From contig BSBN01000354.1 of the NCBI GenBank assembly GCA_027924645.1, forward strand, positions 10,310,001 through 10,374,000: a DNA stretch of 64,000 nucleotides, in the 5' to 3' direction. The notes beneath the pieces were generated by a model. The model searched no databases. It was not told the origin of the DNA and worked only from the letters and a program-made list of their open reading frames with translations. The position numbers and the translations under genes were made by a program. The stretch is from Cunninghamia lanceolata (lineage: Eukaryota > Streptophyta > Pinopsida > Cupressales > Cupressaceae). Of the stretch, positions 12,000 to 23,400 are shown in pieces (the stretch's first letter is position 1; the number at the start of each line of letters is the position of its first letter).

Positions 12000-13556
12000 G
12001 ACCTGCAGAAATGCCTTCTGGTTGATGTGGGATGCATACCTGAGCTTTACCTCCAAGGTTATAATTGCTTTTGACCTAAGCCACTGCTGCAGCTATGAGG
12101 GCCCTAATCTCTTCATCAGAAGGTCTTTGCAGGTTACTCAAAAAACTGTGTGAGCCCTGAGCATACACATAACTATCTTCATTATCCTCATCATAAAAAA
12201 CCTGTTGACAGGCCTGAGTCTCATTATCTGTACTCTCATTTGCATCATGAGAAGGATGCCCCCTACTTATGGACAGCATATTAACATCATCATCCTGCAC
12301 ATAATGTGGCTCGTTGCACTCATTACAGGACATAGCATTATCATACAGAGACTGAGCAATCATGCATTGTGACTATGAATGTGGCATCTGACAGATTATG
12401 CACCATGGAGTATCATCAACAACATTTACAGCCTTCCTCAAAGGATCAGGAGTTTCCTTGGTATATGGAGTTTTTTCTGATTTGCGTTGTTATGTGGAAA
12501 TACAGGCCTACCATTATGCCAATTGGTATTAAATGGCATATCATGCAATGATGGTCTCTTTTCCTGTCTTTGGTAAACTTGCCTATTAGGACCTATCCCT
12601 TTTTCACTTCTAGCCAGTCTATAGCTTAGGTCCTTAACAACATTTGCTAGTTTATCAATTTTGTCTTCAGGGGTAGATGTATTACTTTGAACATTCTGAG
12701 GTTTGTTTTGATTCTGCAGAATTTTTACATCATCCCTCCTGTTTGTCTTGCCTGATGCTTTCTTGTTATTCTCAATATTTATTGCTATCTTGAAGGCATC
12801 CCTGAGAGTAGCAGGACCTTTATCCCTTAACCCATATGCAGTTTTGGCATCAAAAGCATTAACATACAATATTATGCACATTGGTTCATTTGGCCTCATG
12901 TGATGTGGCAATTTGTTCAACACTTTAGTAAATCTTGCATTAAAATCTGCAACCTGCTCATTTGACCCTTTGGTGATACTAGTGAATTCATTTACAAAAA
13001 AGATTGGGTCAGTTTTGTCACCATACTGCTCCTTAAAAATTCTTTTAAAATCATCCCATGATGAAATGCTCCGATCAGGCAGATTCTTGTACCATTCTCT
13101 AGCCTCATCTACTAAAGATTGCATGAATGACTTCATGAAAACATCCTCATGCTCAACCTCAAAGTTGTCCATGACATTTTGAAAAGCTTTCAAATGATCT
13201 TCTCCTGACACTGTATTATTTCCTAAAAATTTTGGCACTTGAAGCCTTACATGCTTGTCAATGGGGTTTGGATAACCAGGAATGCCATCAAACACCAACT
13301 GTCTACATCTATCCAACTGCATGGATTGTCTATCAAACTGATTGGCATTAATATTTCTGTTTGCATTCTGATTCCTTACATTGTTTAATGGTATCCTAGC
13401 ATTGTTTGCATCATGCCTAGTATCATTATGCTGATATTGTACTTCGTTTCTGCACTGGTTTCTCTGCATATTTGCATTTTCAAGGGTAGGGACTGAATCA
13501 TTCTGAGCAACTCTCAGAGCTTGCACTCTCTGTCTCATGTCATCTCTGACTTTCAT
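12000..13556 (-). pseudogene. Gypsy gag with two zinc knuckles
   Basis: Gag forms the virus-like particle and packages element RNA. The open part, 13556-12438 (372 codons), contains the retrotransposon gag core (VPKFLGNNTVSGEDHLKAF, EAREWYKNLPDRSISSWDDF, FKEQYGDKTDPIFFVNEF). A one-base slip in a T run of the plus strand (12471-12476) shifts the frame. In the next frame a first knuckle reads CIICQMPHS, stop, SQC (a CX2CX3HX4C pattern broken by TAG at 12373-12375), then a second, CNECNEPHYVQDD, has Asp where the last Cys is expected. A further TAG lies at 12076-12078. The region 13557-13620 upstream is also coiled-coil-like and may be coding. Confidence 0.88.
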
Positions 13557-14122
13557 TGCTTGTAAATATTCTAATTCTTCTTTTAGGCTTTTGATTTCTT
13601 CAGCTAACTAGATGGTCTCATACCATTCTGGTCATCATCTTCATCGTCCCTCAGAGATTCTACCTCTTCAAATCTTTCACTAGGGTCTAAGAAAGGGCAT
13701 TTTTGAAACACCTCTGACCTCATTCTCAAACTACCACCCTGTTGCCTCTCATATGCATTTTAGATTTCAGCTTTTGTGTTTGAAAAATAAGGTATTGTCT
13801 GCTCTAAAGATCCTAGATTGTCCTAAATAAATTCATTTTTCTTAGGGCTAGGAGAACTGTCTTGATTGGCTCGAACAGTTCCCTTTTTCCTATACATCAT
13901 TTTTGTGGGCAACTCTTCAAACAGAGTATTACGCTGGGATCTTCTCCCTTGCATACAAATTTTTACTTTATCGGTTGGGAGATTAGTTCAGAGTCGCCAC
14001 CTATTACTAGGAATTGTTTTCTTTTAAAATCAGGGTTTCATCACTTCATGTCCCCAGTAGAGTCACCAATTTCTGTTGCGACTCGGATGAGCCACAAATA
14101 TATTCTGTTTTATTTCTTTTCT
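13557..14122 (-). other. Gypsy 5' leader
   Basis: Untranslated leader between the PBS and gag in element sense. The last part before gag can be read as a short amphipathic stretch (AEEIKSLKEELEYLQ) that joins gag in frame. At 14051-14077 there is a second copy of the PBS plus LTR-edge sequence found at 14123-14149, offset by 72 bp. No other feature is seen. Confidence 0.6.
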
Positions 14123-14140
14123 CCCCAGCAGAGTCACCAA
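14123..14140 (-). promoter_or_regulatory. Gypsy primer binding site
   Basis: On the minus strand the sequence four bases inside the 5' LTR reads TTGGTGACTCTGCTGGGG. This is where a tRNA 3' end should prime minus-strand DNA. It resembles the GACTC..CTGGGG primer sites known from Tat/Ogre-type plant elements. I do not assign the tRNA. Confidence 0.65.
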
Positions 14141-14144
14141 TTTC

Positions 14145-16385
14145 TGTTGGTTTTTTCCCAGACTGGATGCTTGTTCCCAGTATCCGTACAAGGTAGCCAT
14201 CAGTGATCAACAGGATTTATGGGCCAGGGGCCAACAGTGTAAGAGATAGACTCTATTTTTATCTCCTCTTCTTCTTCAGGCTCTGTAAAACCTAGGGGGG
14301 TATTCCCTACTCAACACCCATGAGATATGCTTGTGGGTAACTGGGATGTTGACATAAAGTAGATAAATCCTCTTGTAAGTAGACAAAAACTGTAGGATAA
14401 GTGCAAAGGGGCTAGCTTTGGGCCTATGTTCAGTTGTGAATCAGAGGATCTTGGTCCTAAACTACTTCTACAGTCCTAATGGTTGTTTTAGAAGTTTGAA
14501 TTTGATTTTATGTTTGGATGTAAACCTGGACCTGGTGTGTAACCTCAACACAGAGCTAGATTGGTGCCTATCCAGGGCTTGGAGTCAGTAGACATACACC
14601 TGTGAATGATCAGCATGAACACACTAAAACTAGATTTCAAAGGGATGTTATGGTATCTGCCTTACAAACACCTCCCAAAATAGAGTGTTAAGTTATCTCT
14701 ACTTATGGTATTCCTATACATCTTTCCCAACACTTAATCTAAAAACACTTTAATCTACCCTTTGAGCAGAAGTTGAAAGATCAAGCATTCAATACAGGAA
14801 TTCTATATTCTAGAATCCCAGACATCCCTTAGATATCTAGATTCAGAAGAAGGATACATGCAATACTGGAGACAGAATAACAAAACACATGCAAACACAA
14901 CATTACTCATATAAAATCAATCATGAAATCAGTAGATTCATGCACGAAACATAAAACAAGAGATACGTAAACTCACAAGGTCACCTGCACAGAGCAACCA
15001 GAACCAGTTGTATCTTATTACAATGCTAGATATGTCCAGTTTTCAACAACCTTGAATTGAGTAGTATCATCTGCTTATAAAGCAGGATGATGTACTCCCT
15101 CATTAATCACATGCCAGTCCCCAAGACATCACCAGGTGCAGTGCACCGCCAGGGGGCGCCAGAAATATTTAATGCAGCCGCACAGACAGATGGGAAGGGG
15201 CAGGTGAGATTTCAACCTGCGTCGCCTTGTCATGATTCTCTGTCTAAATCGAGTAGCTGGCATGTCCTTTTGACCCATACCTCTGTGCAATCTTGCCATT
15301 AATGGCATACCAACTCACAGCCTCAGGATACAACAGTTGCGTGTTACACAAACCTTCTCCCGCCAAAATGCACGTTCATGTACCAAGAAGTCCCTCCATT
15401 TGAATATTTAAATAATAACCGTTGATCTCCTGCCTTCCCGCCGAGATTCACGGCGTTAATCGCACTAAAAAACCAGCCACCATTGACATCAAGACACGCG
15501 GCTGCATCCTGTTGACTTTTCAAACCAGACTGCACGGGGATATATTATCCCACATTCGCCCTGCAACGATCCTTATAACACTTTATATAGTGGGCCACGA
15601 GTAAACATATTGTCGGCGATTTTGCTCCCGACAGCACCTAGCATAAACCTTCATCATCACCCATCGGCCAGACCACTTAATATCGGTGAACCTCATATCC
15701 GTCCGCTCAATATGAAATGCCACCCCGATAACCTCCTGATGACCAACCTTGCCTTCACATAAAATATCATCCTGACATATCCTGCTGATGTCATGGTCAT
15801 ATCGGCATCAAGGTGATATTTGGAAGATAACCGGATAATTTGAAATATCACCCTCATGCACAAATATCATGCTACACTGTAGCTCCACTATAAGATCGGA
15901 GTGATATATGAATATGACGGATATTTGCAATGATCACCCCCCACTGGAAAATGCATGAAACTAACAAGCGGATATCTTCCTGACGTCAGCATCATCATGA
16001 TGCTGGAACGAACATAAGGTGATAAAATAACATCAGGGTGATCTTAACAAAGATCACCCGATATTCAAATATGATGACCCCCTAGAACATCGGGTCGTAC
16101 TTGAAACTCTGCAAGAACAACATCAGGATGATCTTAACTAAGATCACCCGATGTTAAAATATTACCCCGCAGGCAGAAGATCAGGTTGGTGTGAAATATG
16201 ACCCTTGCAAGAAATATCAGGGTGATGTTTAGAAACATGATGATGATGATGACCCCCTCCAAAGAAAATATGATGTTGCAGTTGAAAAATGCTGAGGAGG
16301 CCGAAGACTTAGAACTTCATGAAATCCTGGGAAGGTGCCTGCAAGCTAATAACCTGGAACCTGATAAATGATGCAGGCACCAACA
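14145..16385 (-). repeat. Gypsy 5' LTR (right copy)
   Basis: A 2241-bp LTR, TGTTGG at 14145 and CCAACA ending at 16385. It matches the left copy throughout apart from scattered substitutions, a ~114-bp deletion near 15730 and a short deletion near 14714. In element sense it starts at 16385; the TATA box lies about 800 bp in, leaving a long R-U5 part of about 1.4 kb. Confidence 0.95.
15582..15589 (-). promoter_or_regulatory. Gypsy LTR TATA box
   Basis: TATATAAA on the minus strand in the 5' LTR, about 796 bp from the U3 start, the expected Pol II promoter of the element. The same box is present in the left LTR at 6459-6466. A CCCAC/GGCCCAC context precedes it on the sense strand. Confidence 0.6.
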
Positions 16386-16390
16386 CCACC
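16386..16390. repeat. Target site duplication CCACC, right copy
   Basis: CCACC follows the CCAACA end of the right LTR, matching 5012-5016. Array sequence (CGACCCCATTTTATAGGG) resumes at once. Confidence 0.95.
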
Positions 16391-18142
16391 CGACCCCATT
16401 TTATAGGGATTTGTTTCTATTATCATTCTTTAAATAGAAAGGAGGCCCGTATATGTAGCAAAGAAAGCCATTTGGTATATTGGTGGAGAGTGAAAATAGC
16501 AAGCAGGAGGTCAGGGGTTCCACCCCCAAAAACTAACCTTTTAACAATCAAACCGCCACATGTGCCATGTGGCACCCAATCATTGGGCCACATGGCATTA
16601 CCTCATTCTTCCATTACTGACATGTGTCACGCTGGATTGGTCCACATCTTCAGACCTGCCACGTCATCTGCTGACTCAAATGCCGCCATCTACCTCATGT
16701 CAAACTCTGGACCTGCCACGTCAATGACTGCCATTGTATCTGCCATGTCAGTATGTTGATGTCATCATTATACTATCTAATCAGTATGGCCAACCCTCAA
16801 CTTTGACCGGCCATATCTTGCTCGTATGAGCTCCGATCGAGGTGAAACGAGCGACAACGAAATCTTGGCGATGAGCTCTTTGACTTGGCATCATTTTTGC
16901 TTGGATCTGAGACAATCAATTTTTCACCGTTTTAAATGCCCAATTCACTTGTTTGACCAAACCTTTGACTGCACATAACTTCTGCATACAAACTCCTTTA
17001 TAGCCCGTTCAAGTTGCATTAGGATCGTGTCAGCAACCTCTTTCCAATGATGCTGATTCTGTTATGTTCTCAGACTGTAAAATTTTCCAGTCTTTTGGAT
17101 CTGCCTAGATCATTCGTTCACACTTGGGGTTCAAACCACCTGACCCCCTTTTATAGGGATTCGTTTCTGTTATCATTCTTTAAATAGAGAGGAGTTTTGT
17201 ATATGTAGCAAAGAAAGGCTTTTAGTATATTGGTGGAGAGTGAAAATAGCAAGTAGGAGGTCAGGGGTTCGACCCCCACAAACCAATCTTTTAACAATCA
17301 AACTGCCACATGTGACACGTGGCACCCAATCTTTGGGCCACGTGGCATTACCTCATTCATCCTTCAGTGACACGTGTCATGCTAGATTGGTCCACATCAT
17401 AAGACCTGCCACGTCATCTGCTGACTCAGATGCCGCCATCTGCAATATGTCAACCTCTAGACCTACTTCGTCAACAACTGCCACTGTGTTTGCCATATCA
17501 GCATGCTGACATCATCATTGTATTGTCTAGTCAACATGGTCAACCCTCAACTTTGACCAGCCATATCTTGAACTCCTGATTCACCTGTTTGACCAAACCT
17601 TTGACTGCACTTAACTTCTGCATACGAACTCCTTTTGTGCTTGTTCAAGTTGCGTCAGGATCATGTCAGCGACCTCTTCATAATGATGACGATTCTGTCA
17701 GGTTCTAAGACAACAAAACTTTTAGTTCTTCTGTATTCACCTAGATCATTCCTCCCCACTAGGTGTTCAAACCATCAGACCCCCTTTTTTAGGGATTCGT
17801 TTCTATTATCATTCATTAAATAGAAAGGAGGCCCGTATATGTAGCAAAGAAATCCGTTTGGTATAATGGTGGAGAGTGAAAAAAGCAAGGAGGAGGTCAA
17901 GGGTTCAACCCCCACAAACCAACCTTTTAACAATCAATCCGCCACATGTGCCACTTCGCACCCAATCATTGGGCCATGTGGCATTACCTCATTTGTCCGT
18001 CAATGACACGTGTGACGCTGGATTGGTCCACATCTTCACACCTCTCACGTCATTTGCTGACTCAGATGCCGACTTCTGCCTCGTGTCAAACTCTGCACCT
18101 GCCACTTCAACAACTACCACTGTGTCTGCCATGTCAGCATGC

Positions 18143-18150
18143 TGACGTCA
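18143..18150. promoter_or_regulatory. TGACGTCA palindrome in array unit
   Basis: A perfect TGACGTCA (bZIP C-box/CRE core) lies about 200 bp after the G-box hairpin position of the unit. The equivalent site recurs in most units, intact or with the CG changed to TG or CA. Its use as a binding site is inference. Confidence 0.45.
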
Positions 18151-19436
18151 TCATTGTAATATCTAGTCGGCATGGTCAACCCTCAACTTTGACCAGCCAT
18201 ATTTTGCTTGTACGTGCTCTGATCGAGGCAAAATGAGTGGCGTCAGAATCATCATGACGAGCTCTTCGACTTCGCATTGTCTTTTCTTAGATTTGAGACA
18301 ATCAATTTTTCACCTTTAGGAACCCCTGATTCACCAGTTTGACCAAACTTTTGACTGCACATAACTTCTGCTTACGAATTCCTTTTGAGCCCGTTCAAGT
18401 TGCATTAGGATCGTGTCAGCAACCTCTTTCCAATGATGCAGATTCTGTCAAGTTCTGATACTGCAAGATTTTTAGGTCTTCTGGATCCACCTAGATCATT
18501 CCTCACCACTGGGGGGTTCAAACCACCTGACCCCGTTTTATAGGGATTTGTTTCTATTATCATTCTTGAAATAGAAAGGAGGCCCATATATGTAGCAATG
18601 AAAGCCGCTTGGTATATGGTGGAGAGTAAAAATAGGAAGCAAGAGGTCAGGGGTTCAACCCCCATAACCCAACCTTTTAACAAACAAATTTCCATATGTG
18701 CCACATGACAACTAATCATTGGGCGACGTGGCATTCGCTCATTCGTCTGTCAGTGAGAGATGTCACGCTGGATTGGTCCACAACTTTAGACCTGCCACGT
18801 CATCTATTGAGTCAGATGCTGCCATTTGCCATGTGTCAACATCTGGACCTACTACGCCAACAACTGCCACTATATCTGCCATGTCAACATGATGACTTCA
18901 TCCTTGTACTGTCTAGACATCATGGTCAACCATCAACTTTGACAGGCCATATCTTGTTCGTACGAGCTCTAATCAAGGCCAAATGAGCAGTGTCAGAATC
19001 GTGGCGACGAGCTCTTTGACTTGACATCATTTTGTTTGGATTTGATACAATAAAATTTTCACCTTTTTCAACGCATGATTCGCCTGTTTGACCAAACCTT
19101 TAATTGCTCATAACTTCTGCATACAAACTCCTTTTGAGCCCGTTCAAGTTGCACCAGGATCATGCCAGTGACCTCTTTCTAATGACGCTGATTCTGATAG
19201 GTTCTGAGACTGCAAAATTTTTAGGTCTTCTCGATCCATTTAGATTATTCCTTCCCACTGCAGGTTCAAACCACTCAAGCCCCTTTTATAGGGATTCGTT
19301 TCTATTATCATTCTTTAAACAAAAAGAAAGCCCATATATATAGCAAAGAAAGTCGCTTGGTATATTGGTGGAGAGTTAAAATAGTAATCGGGAGCTCAGG
19401 GGTTCGACCCCCACAAACCAATCTTTTAACAATTCA

Positions 19437-19520
19437 ATGCCACATGTGCCACATGGCACCCAATCATTACGCAAAATGACACATGTGCCATGTGGTACTC
19501 AATCATTGGGCCATGTGGCA
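19437..19520 (+). repeat. Local duplication inside one unit
   Basis: The CACATGTGCCACATGGCACC-type segment is present twice in a row, the first copy ending in ACGCAAAATG before the second begins near 19478. This is about a 45-bp tandem duplication of the palindromic core, unlike neighbouring units. Confidence 0.75.
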
Positions 19521-20077
19521 TTCACTCATTTGTCCGTCAGTGACACGTGTCATGCTGGATTGGTCCACATCTTCAGACCTGCCACGTCATCTGCTGACTC
19601 AGATGTCGCCATCTGCCAAGTGTCAACCTCTGGACCTACCACATAAACAACTGCCACTATGTCTGCCATGTCAGCATGCTGATGTCATCGTTGTACTGTC
19701 TAGTCGACATGGTCAACCCTCAACTTTGACCGGACATATCTTGCTCGTACGAGCTCTGATCAAGGTGAAACGAGCGACATCGAAATCGTGGCGACGAGCT
19801 CTTCGACTTGGCATTATTTTTGCTTAGATTTGAGACGATCAATTTTTAACCTTTTTGAACGCTTGATTCACCTGTTTGACCAAACATTTGACTGCACATA
19901 ACTTCTGCATACGAACTCCTTCTGAGCCCATTCAAGTTTCGTCATGATTGTGTTAGTGCGCTCTTTCCAATCATTATTCTCCATTGGGGTTTGAAACCAC
20001 CCGACCCCCTTTTATAGGGATTCGTTTCTATTATCATTCTTTAAATAGAAAGGAGGCCTGTATATGTAGCAAATTAA

Positions 20078-20153
20078 GCCGCTTGGTATATTGGTGGAGA
20101 GTGAAAAAAGCAAGCAGGAGGTCAGGGGTTCGACCCCCACAAACCAACCTTTT
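20078..20153 (+). other. tRNA-like Pol III module, example 1
   Basis: An A-box-like TTGGTATATTGGTGG (from 20083), a B box GGTTCGACCCC (20127-20137) and a TTTT run (20150-20153) sit in the spacing of a tRNA gene or tRNA-derived SINE head. The GGGGTTCGACCCCC part can form a T-arm hairpin and is preceded by AGGAGGTCA, common in plant SINE heads. The acceptor and anticodon stems do not pair, so this is not a tRNA gene. The same module is in most array units. Confidence 0.6.
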
Positions 20154-20266
20154 AACAATCAAACTGCCACATGTGCCACATGGCACCCAATCATTGGGCC
20201 ACATGATATTACCTCATTCTTTCGTTAGTGACACTTGTCACGCTGGATTGGTCCACATCTTCAAAC

Positions 20267-20420
20267 CTGCCACGTTATCTACTGACTCAAATGTCGCCAT
20301 TTGGCACGTGTTAAACTCTCGGCCTGCCACATCATCTGCTGACTCAGATGCTGCCATCTGCCAAGTGTTAAACTTTGGATCTGCCACGTCAACAACTGCC
20401 ACTGTGTCTACCATGTCAGC
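20267..20420 (+). repeat. 76-bp duplication inside one unit
   Basis: The segment running from CTGCCACGTTATCT through GTGTTAAACTC is repeated immediately (CTGCCACATCATCT to GTGTTAAACTT), giving this unit two copies of the TGACTCA plus ACGTG segment where neighbours have one. Confidence 0.75.
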
Positions 20421-23400
20421 ATGCTGATGTCATCATTATACTATCTAGTCAGCATGGTCAACCCGCAACTTTGACCGGCCATATCTTGCTTGTATGAGCT
20501 CCGATCGAGGTGAAACGAGTGGCGTTGAAATCGTGAAGACGAGCTCTTTGACTTGGCATCATTTTTTCTTGGATTTGAGACAATCAATTTTTCACCTTTT
20601 TGAATGCCTGATTCACCTGTTTGACTAAACCTTTGACTGCATATAACTTCTGCATACGAACTCCTTTTGAGCCTGTTTAAGTTACGTTAGGTTCGTGTTA
20701 GCAACCTCTTTCCAATGATGTTGATTCTGTCATGCTCTCAGACTGCAAAATTTTTTAGTCTTCTGGATCCACTGGATCATTCCACCCCACTTGGGGGTTA
20801 AACTACCTGACCTCTTTTTATAGGGATTCATTTCTATTATCATTCTTTAAATAGAAAGGAGGCCCGTATATGTAGCAAAGAAAGCCGCTTGGTATATGTA
20901 GCAAAGGAGGTTAGGGGTTCGATTCCCACAAACTAATCTTTTAACAATGAAACCGCCACATGTGCAATGTCGTACCCAATCATCTGGAGTGGTCCACATC
21001 ATCAGACCTACCAAGTCATTTGCTAACTCAGATGCTGCCATCTGCCATGTGTCAACCTTTGGACCTGCCATGTCAACAACTGCCACTGTGTCTGCCATGT
21101 CAGCATGCTGACGTCATCATTGTATTGTCTAGTCAACATGGTCAACCCTCAACTTTGACCACCCATATCTTGCTTGTACGAGCTCTGATTGAAGAAAAAT
21201 GAGCGGTGTCGGAATCGTGATGACGAGCTCTTCGACTTGGCATCATTTTTTTAAGATTTGAAACAATCAATTTTTCACCTTTTTGAACACCTAATTCACC
21301 TGTTTGACCAAACTTTTGACTGTACATAACTTCTGCATACGAACTCCTTTTGAGCTCGTTTAAGTTGCGTCAGGATCATGTCAGTGACCTCTTTCTAATG
21401 ATGTTGATTTCATCAGGTTCTAAGATTGAATTTTTTTAGTTCTTCTGTATCCACCTGGATCATTCCTTCCAACTCGAGGTTCAAACCACCTGACCCCCTT
21501 TTATAGGGATTCGTTTCTATTATCATTCTTTAAATAGAAAGGAGGCCCTTATATCTAGCAAAAAAAGCCGCTTGGTATATTGGTGGAGAGTTGAAATAGA
21601 AAGCAGGAGATCAAGGGTTCGATCCCCACAAACCAATCTTTTAACAATCAAACTTCCACATTTGCCACTTGGCACCTAATCATTGGGCTACGTGGCATTA
21701 CATCATTCATATGTTAGTGACACGTGTCACGCTAGATTGGTCCACATCTTCAGACCTGCCACGTCATCTGCTGACTCAGATGTCGCCATTTGCCATGTGT
21801 TAAACTTTGAATCTGCCATGTGAACAACTACCACTGTGTCTGCCATGTCAGCGTGCTAACATTATCATTATACTATATAGTCAGCATGGTCAACTCTCAA
21901 CTTTGAACAGCCATATCTTGCTCATACGAGCTCTGATCGAGGCGAAATGAGTGACGTAAGAATCGTGGCGATGAGCTCTTCGACTTGGCATCATTTTTTC
22001 TTAGATTTGAGACAATCAAATTTTCACCTTTTCAAAACCCTGATTCACCTGTTTGACCAAACCCTTGACTATACATAACTTCTGCATACGAACTCCTTTT
22101 GAGCCCTTTCAAGTTGTGTCAGGATCGTGTAAGCGACCTCTTTCCAATGACATTGATTCCATCAGGTTCTAAGCCTGCAAAATTTTTAGGTCTTCTAGAT
22201 CCATTTAGATCATTCCTTCCCACTGGGGGTTCAAACCACCTGACCCCCTTTTATAGGGATTCATTTCTATTATCATTCTTTAAATAGAAAGGAAACCCAT
22301 ATATGTAGCAAAGAAAGACGCTTGGTATATTGGTAGAGAGTGAAAATAGCAAGTTTTGACCCCACAAACTAAGCTTTTAACAATCAAACTGCCACATGTG
22401 CCACATGGCACCCAATCATTGGGCCACATGTCATTACCGCATTCGTCCGTCAGTGACATGTGTCACGCTGGATTGGTCCACATCTTCAGACCTACCACAT
22501 CATCTGCTGACTTAGATGCCGCCATCTGCCATGTGTCAACCTCTAGACCTACCACATCAATAACTGCCACTATGTCTGCCATGTCAGCATGGTAATGTTA
22601 TCATTGTACTGTCTAGTCGACATGGTCAACCCTCAACTTTGACCGGCCATAGCTTGCTTGTACGAGCTCCGATCGAGGCAAAATGTGTGGCATTGAAATC
22701 GTGTCGACGAGCTCTTCGACTTCGCATCATTTTTGCTTGGATTTGAGATGATCAAATTTTCACCTTTTTGAACACCTGATTCACCTGTTTGGCCAAACCT
22801 TTAACTGCACATAACTTCTGCATACGAACTCCTTTTGAGCCCATTCAAGTTGCATTAGGATTGTGTCAGCGACCACTTTCCAATGCTGTTGATTCTGTTA
22901 GGTTTTGAGACTACAAAATTTTTAGTTCTTCTGTATCCATCTAGATCATTATTCCCCACTGGGGGTTCAAACCACCTGACCCCCTTTTATAGGGATTTGT
23001 TTCTATTATCATTTTTTAAATAGAAAGGAGGCCCATATATGTAGCAAATAAAGCCGCTTGGTATATTGGTGGAGAGTGAAAATAGTAAGCAGGAGGTCAG
23101 GGTTTGACCCCCACAAACCAACCTTTTAATAATGAAAATGCCACATGTACCACATGGCATACAGTCTTTGGGCCACGTGGCATTACCTCATTATTTCGTC
23201 AGTAACACGTGTCACGCTGGATTGGTCTACATCTTCAGACCTACCACATCATCTGTTGACTCAGATGCCGCCATCTACAACATGCCAAACTCTAGACCTG
23301 CCACGTCAACAACTGCCACTGTGTCTACCATGTCGACATGCTGATGTCATCATTGTACTGTCTAGTCAGCATGGTCAACCCTCAACTTTCACCAGCCATA

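Larger units (their letters stand above)
5017..16385 (-). mobile_element. Full-length Ty3/gypsy LTR retrotransposon
   Basis: An 11,369-bp element inserted in the tandem array and read on the minus strand. Its 5' LTR is 14145-16385 and its 3' LTR is 5017-7376; both have TGTTGG...CCAACA ends. The internal order in element sense is PBS, gag with two zinc knuckles, protease, RNase H (archaeal-like type), RT, gypsy RNase H, integrase. It is flanked by the 5-bp duplication CCACC. The coding region has at least two frameshifts and about ten in-frame stops, so this copy cannot encode its own proteins. The first ~615 bp of the two LTRs differ at about 21 sites by hand count (3-4%), so the insertion is fairly recent. 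The second RNase H suggests a relative of the Tat/Ogre group, but the domain order is unusual for it. Confidence 0.95.
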
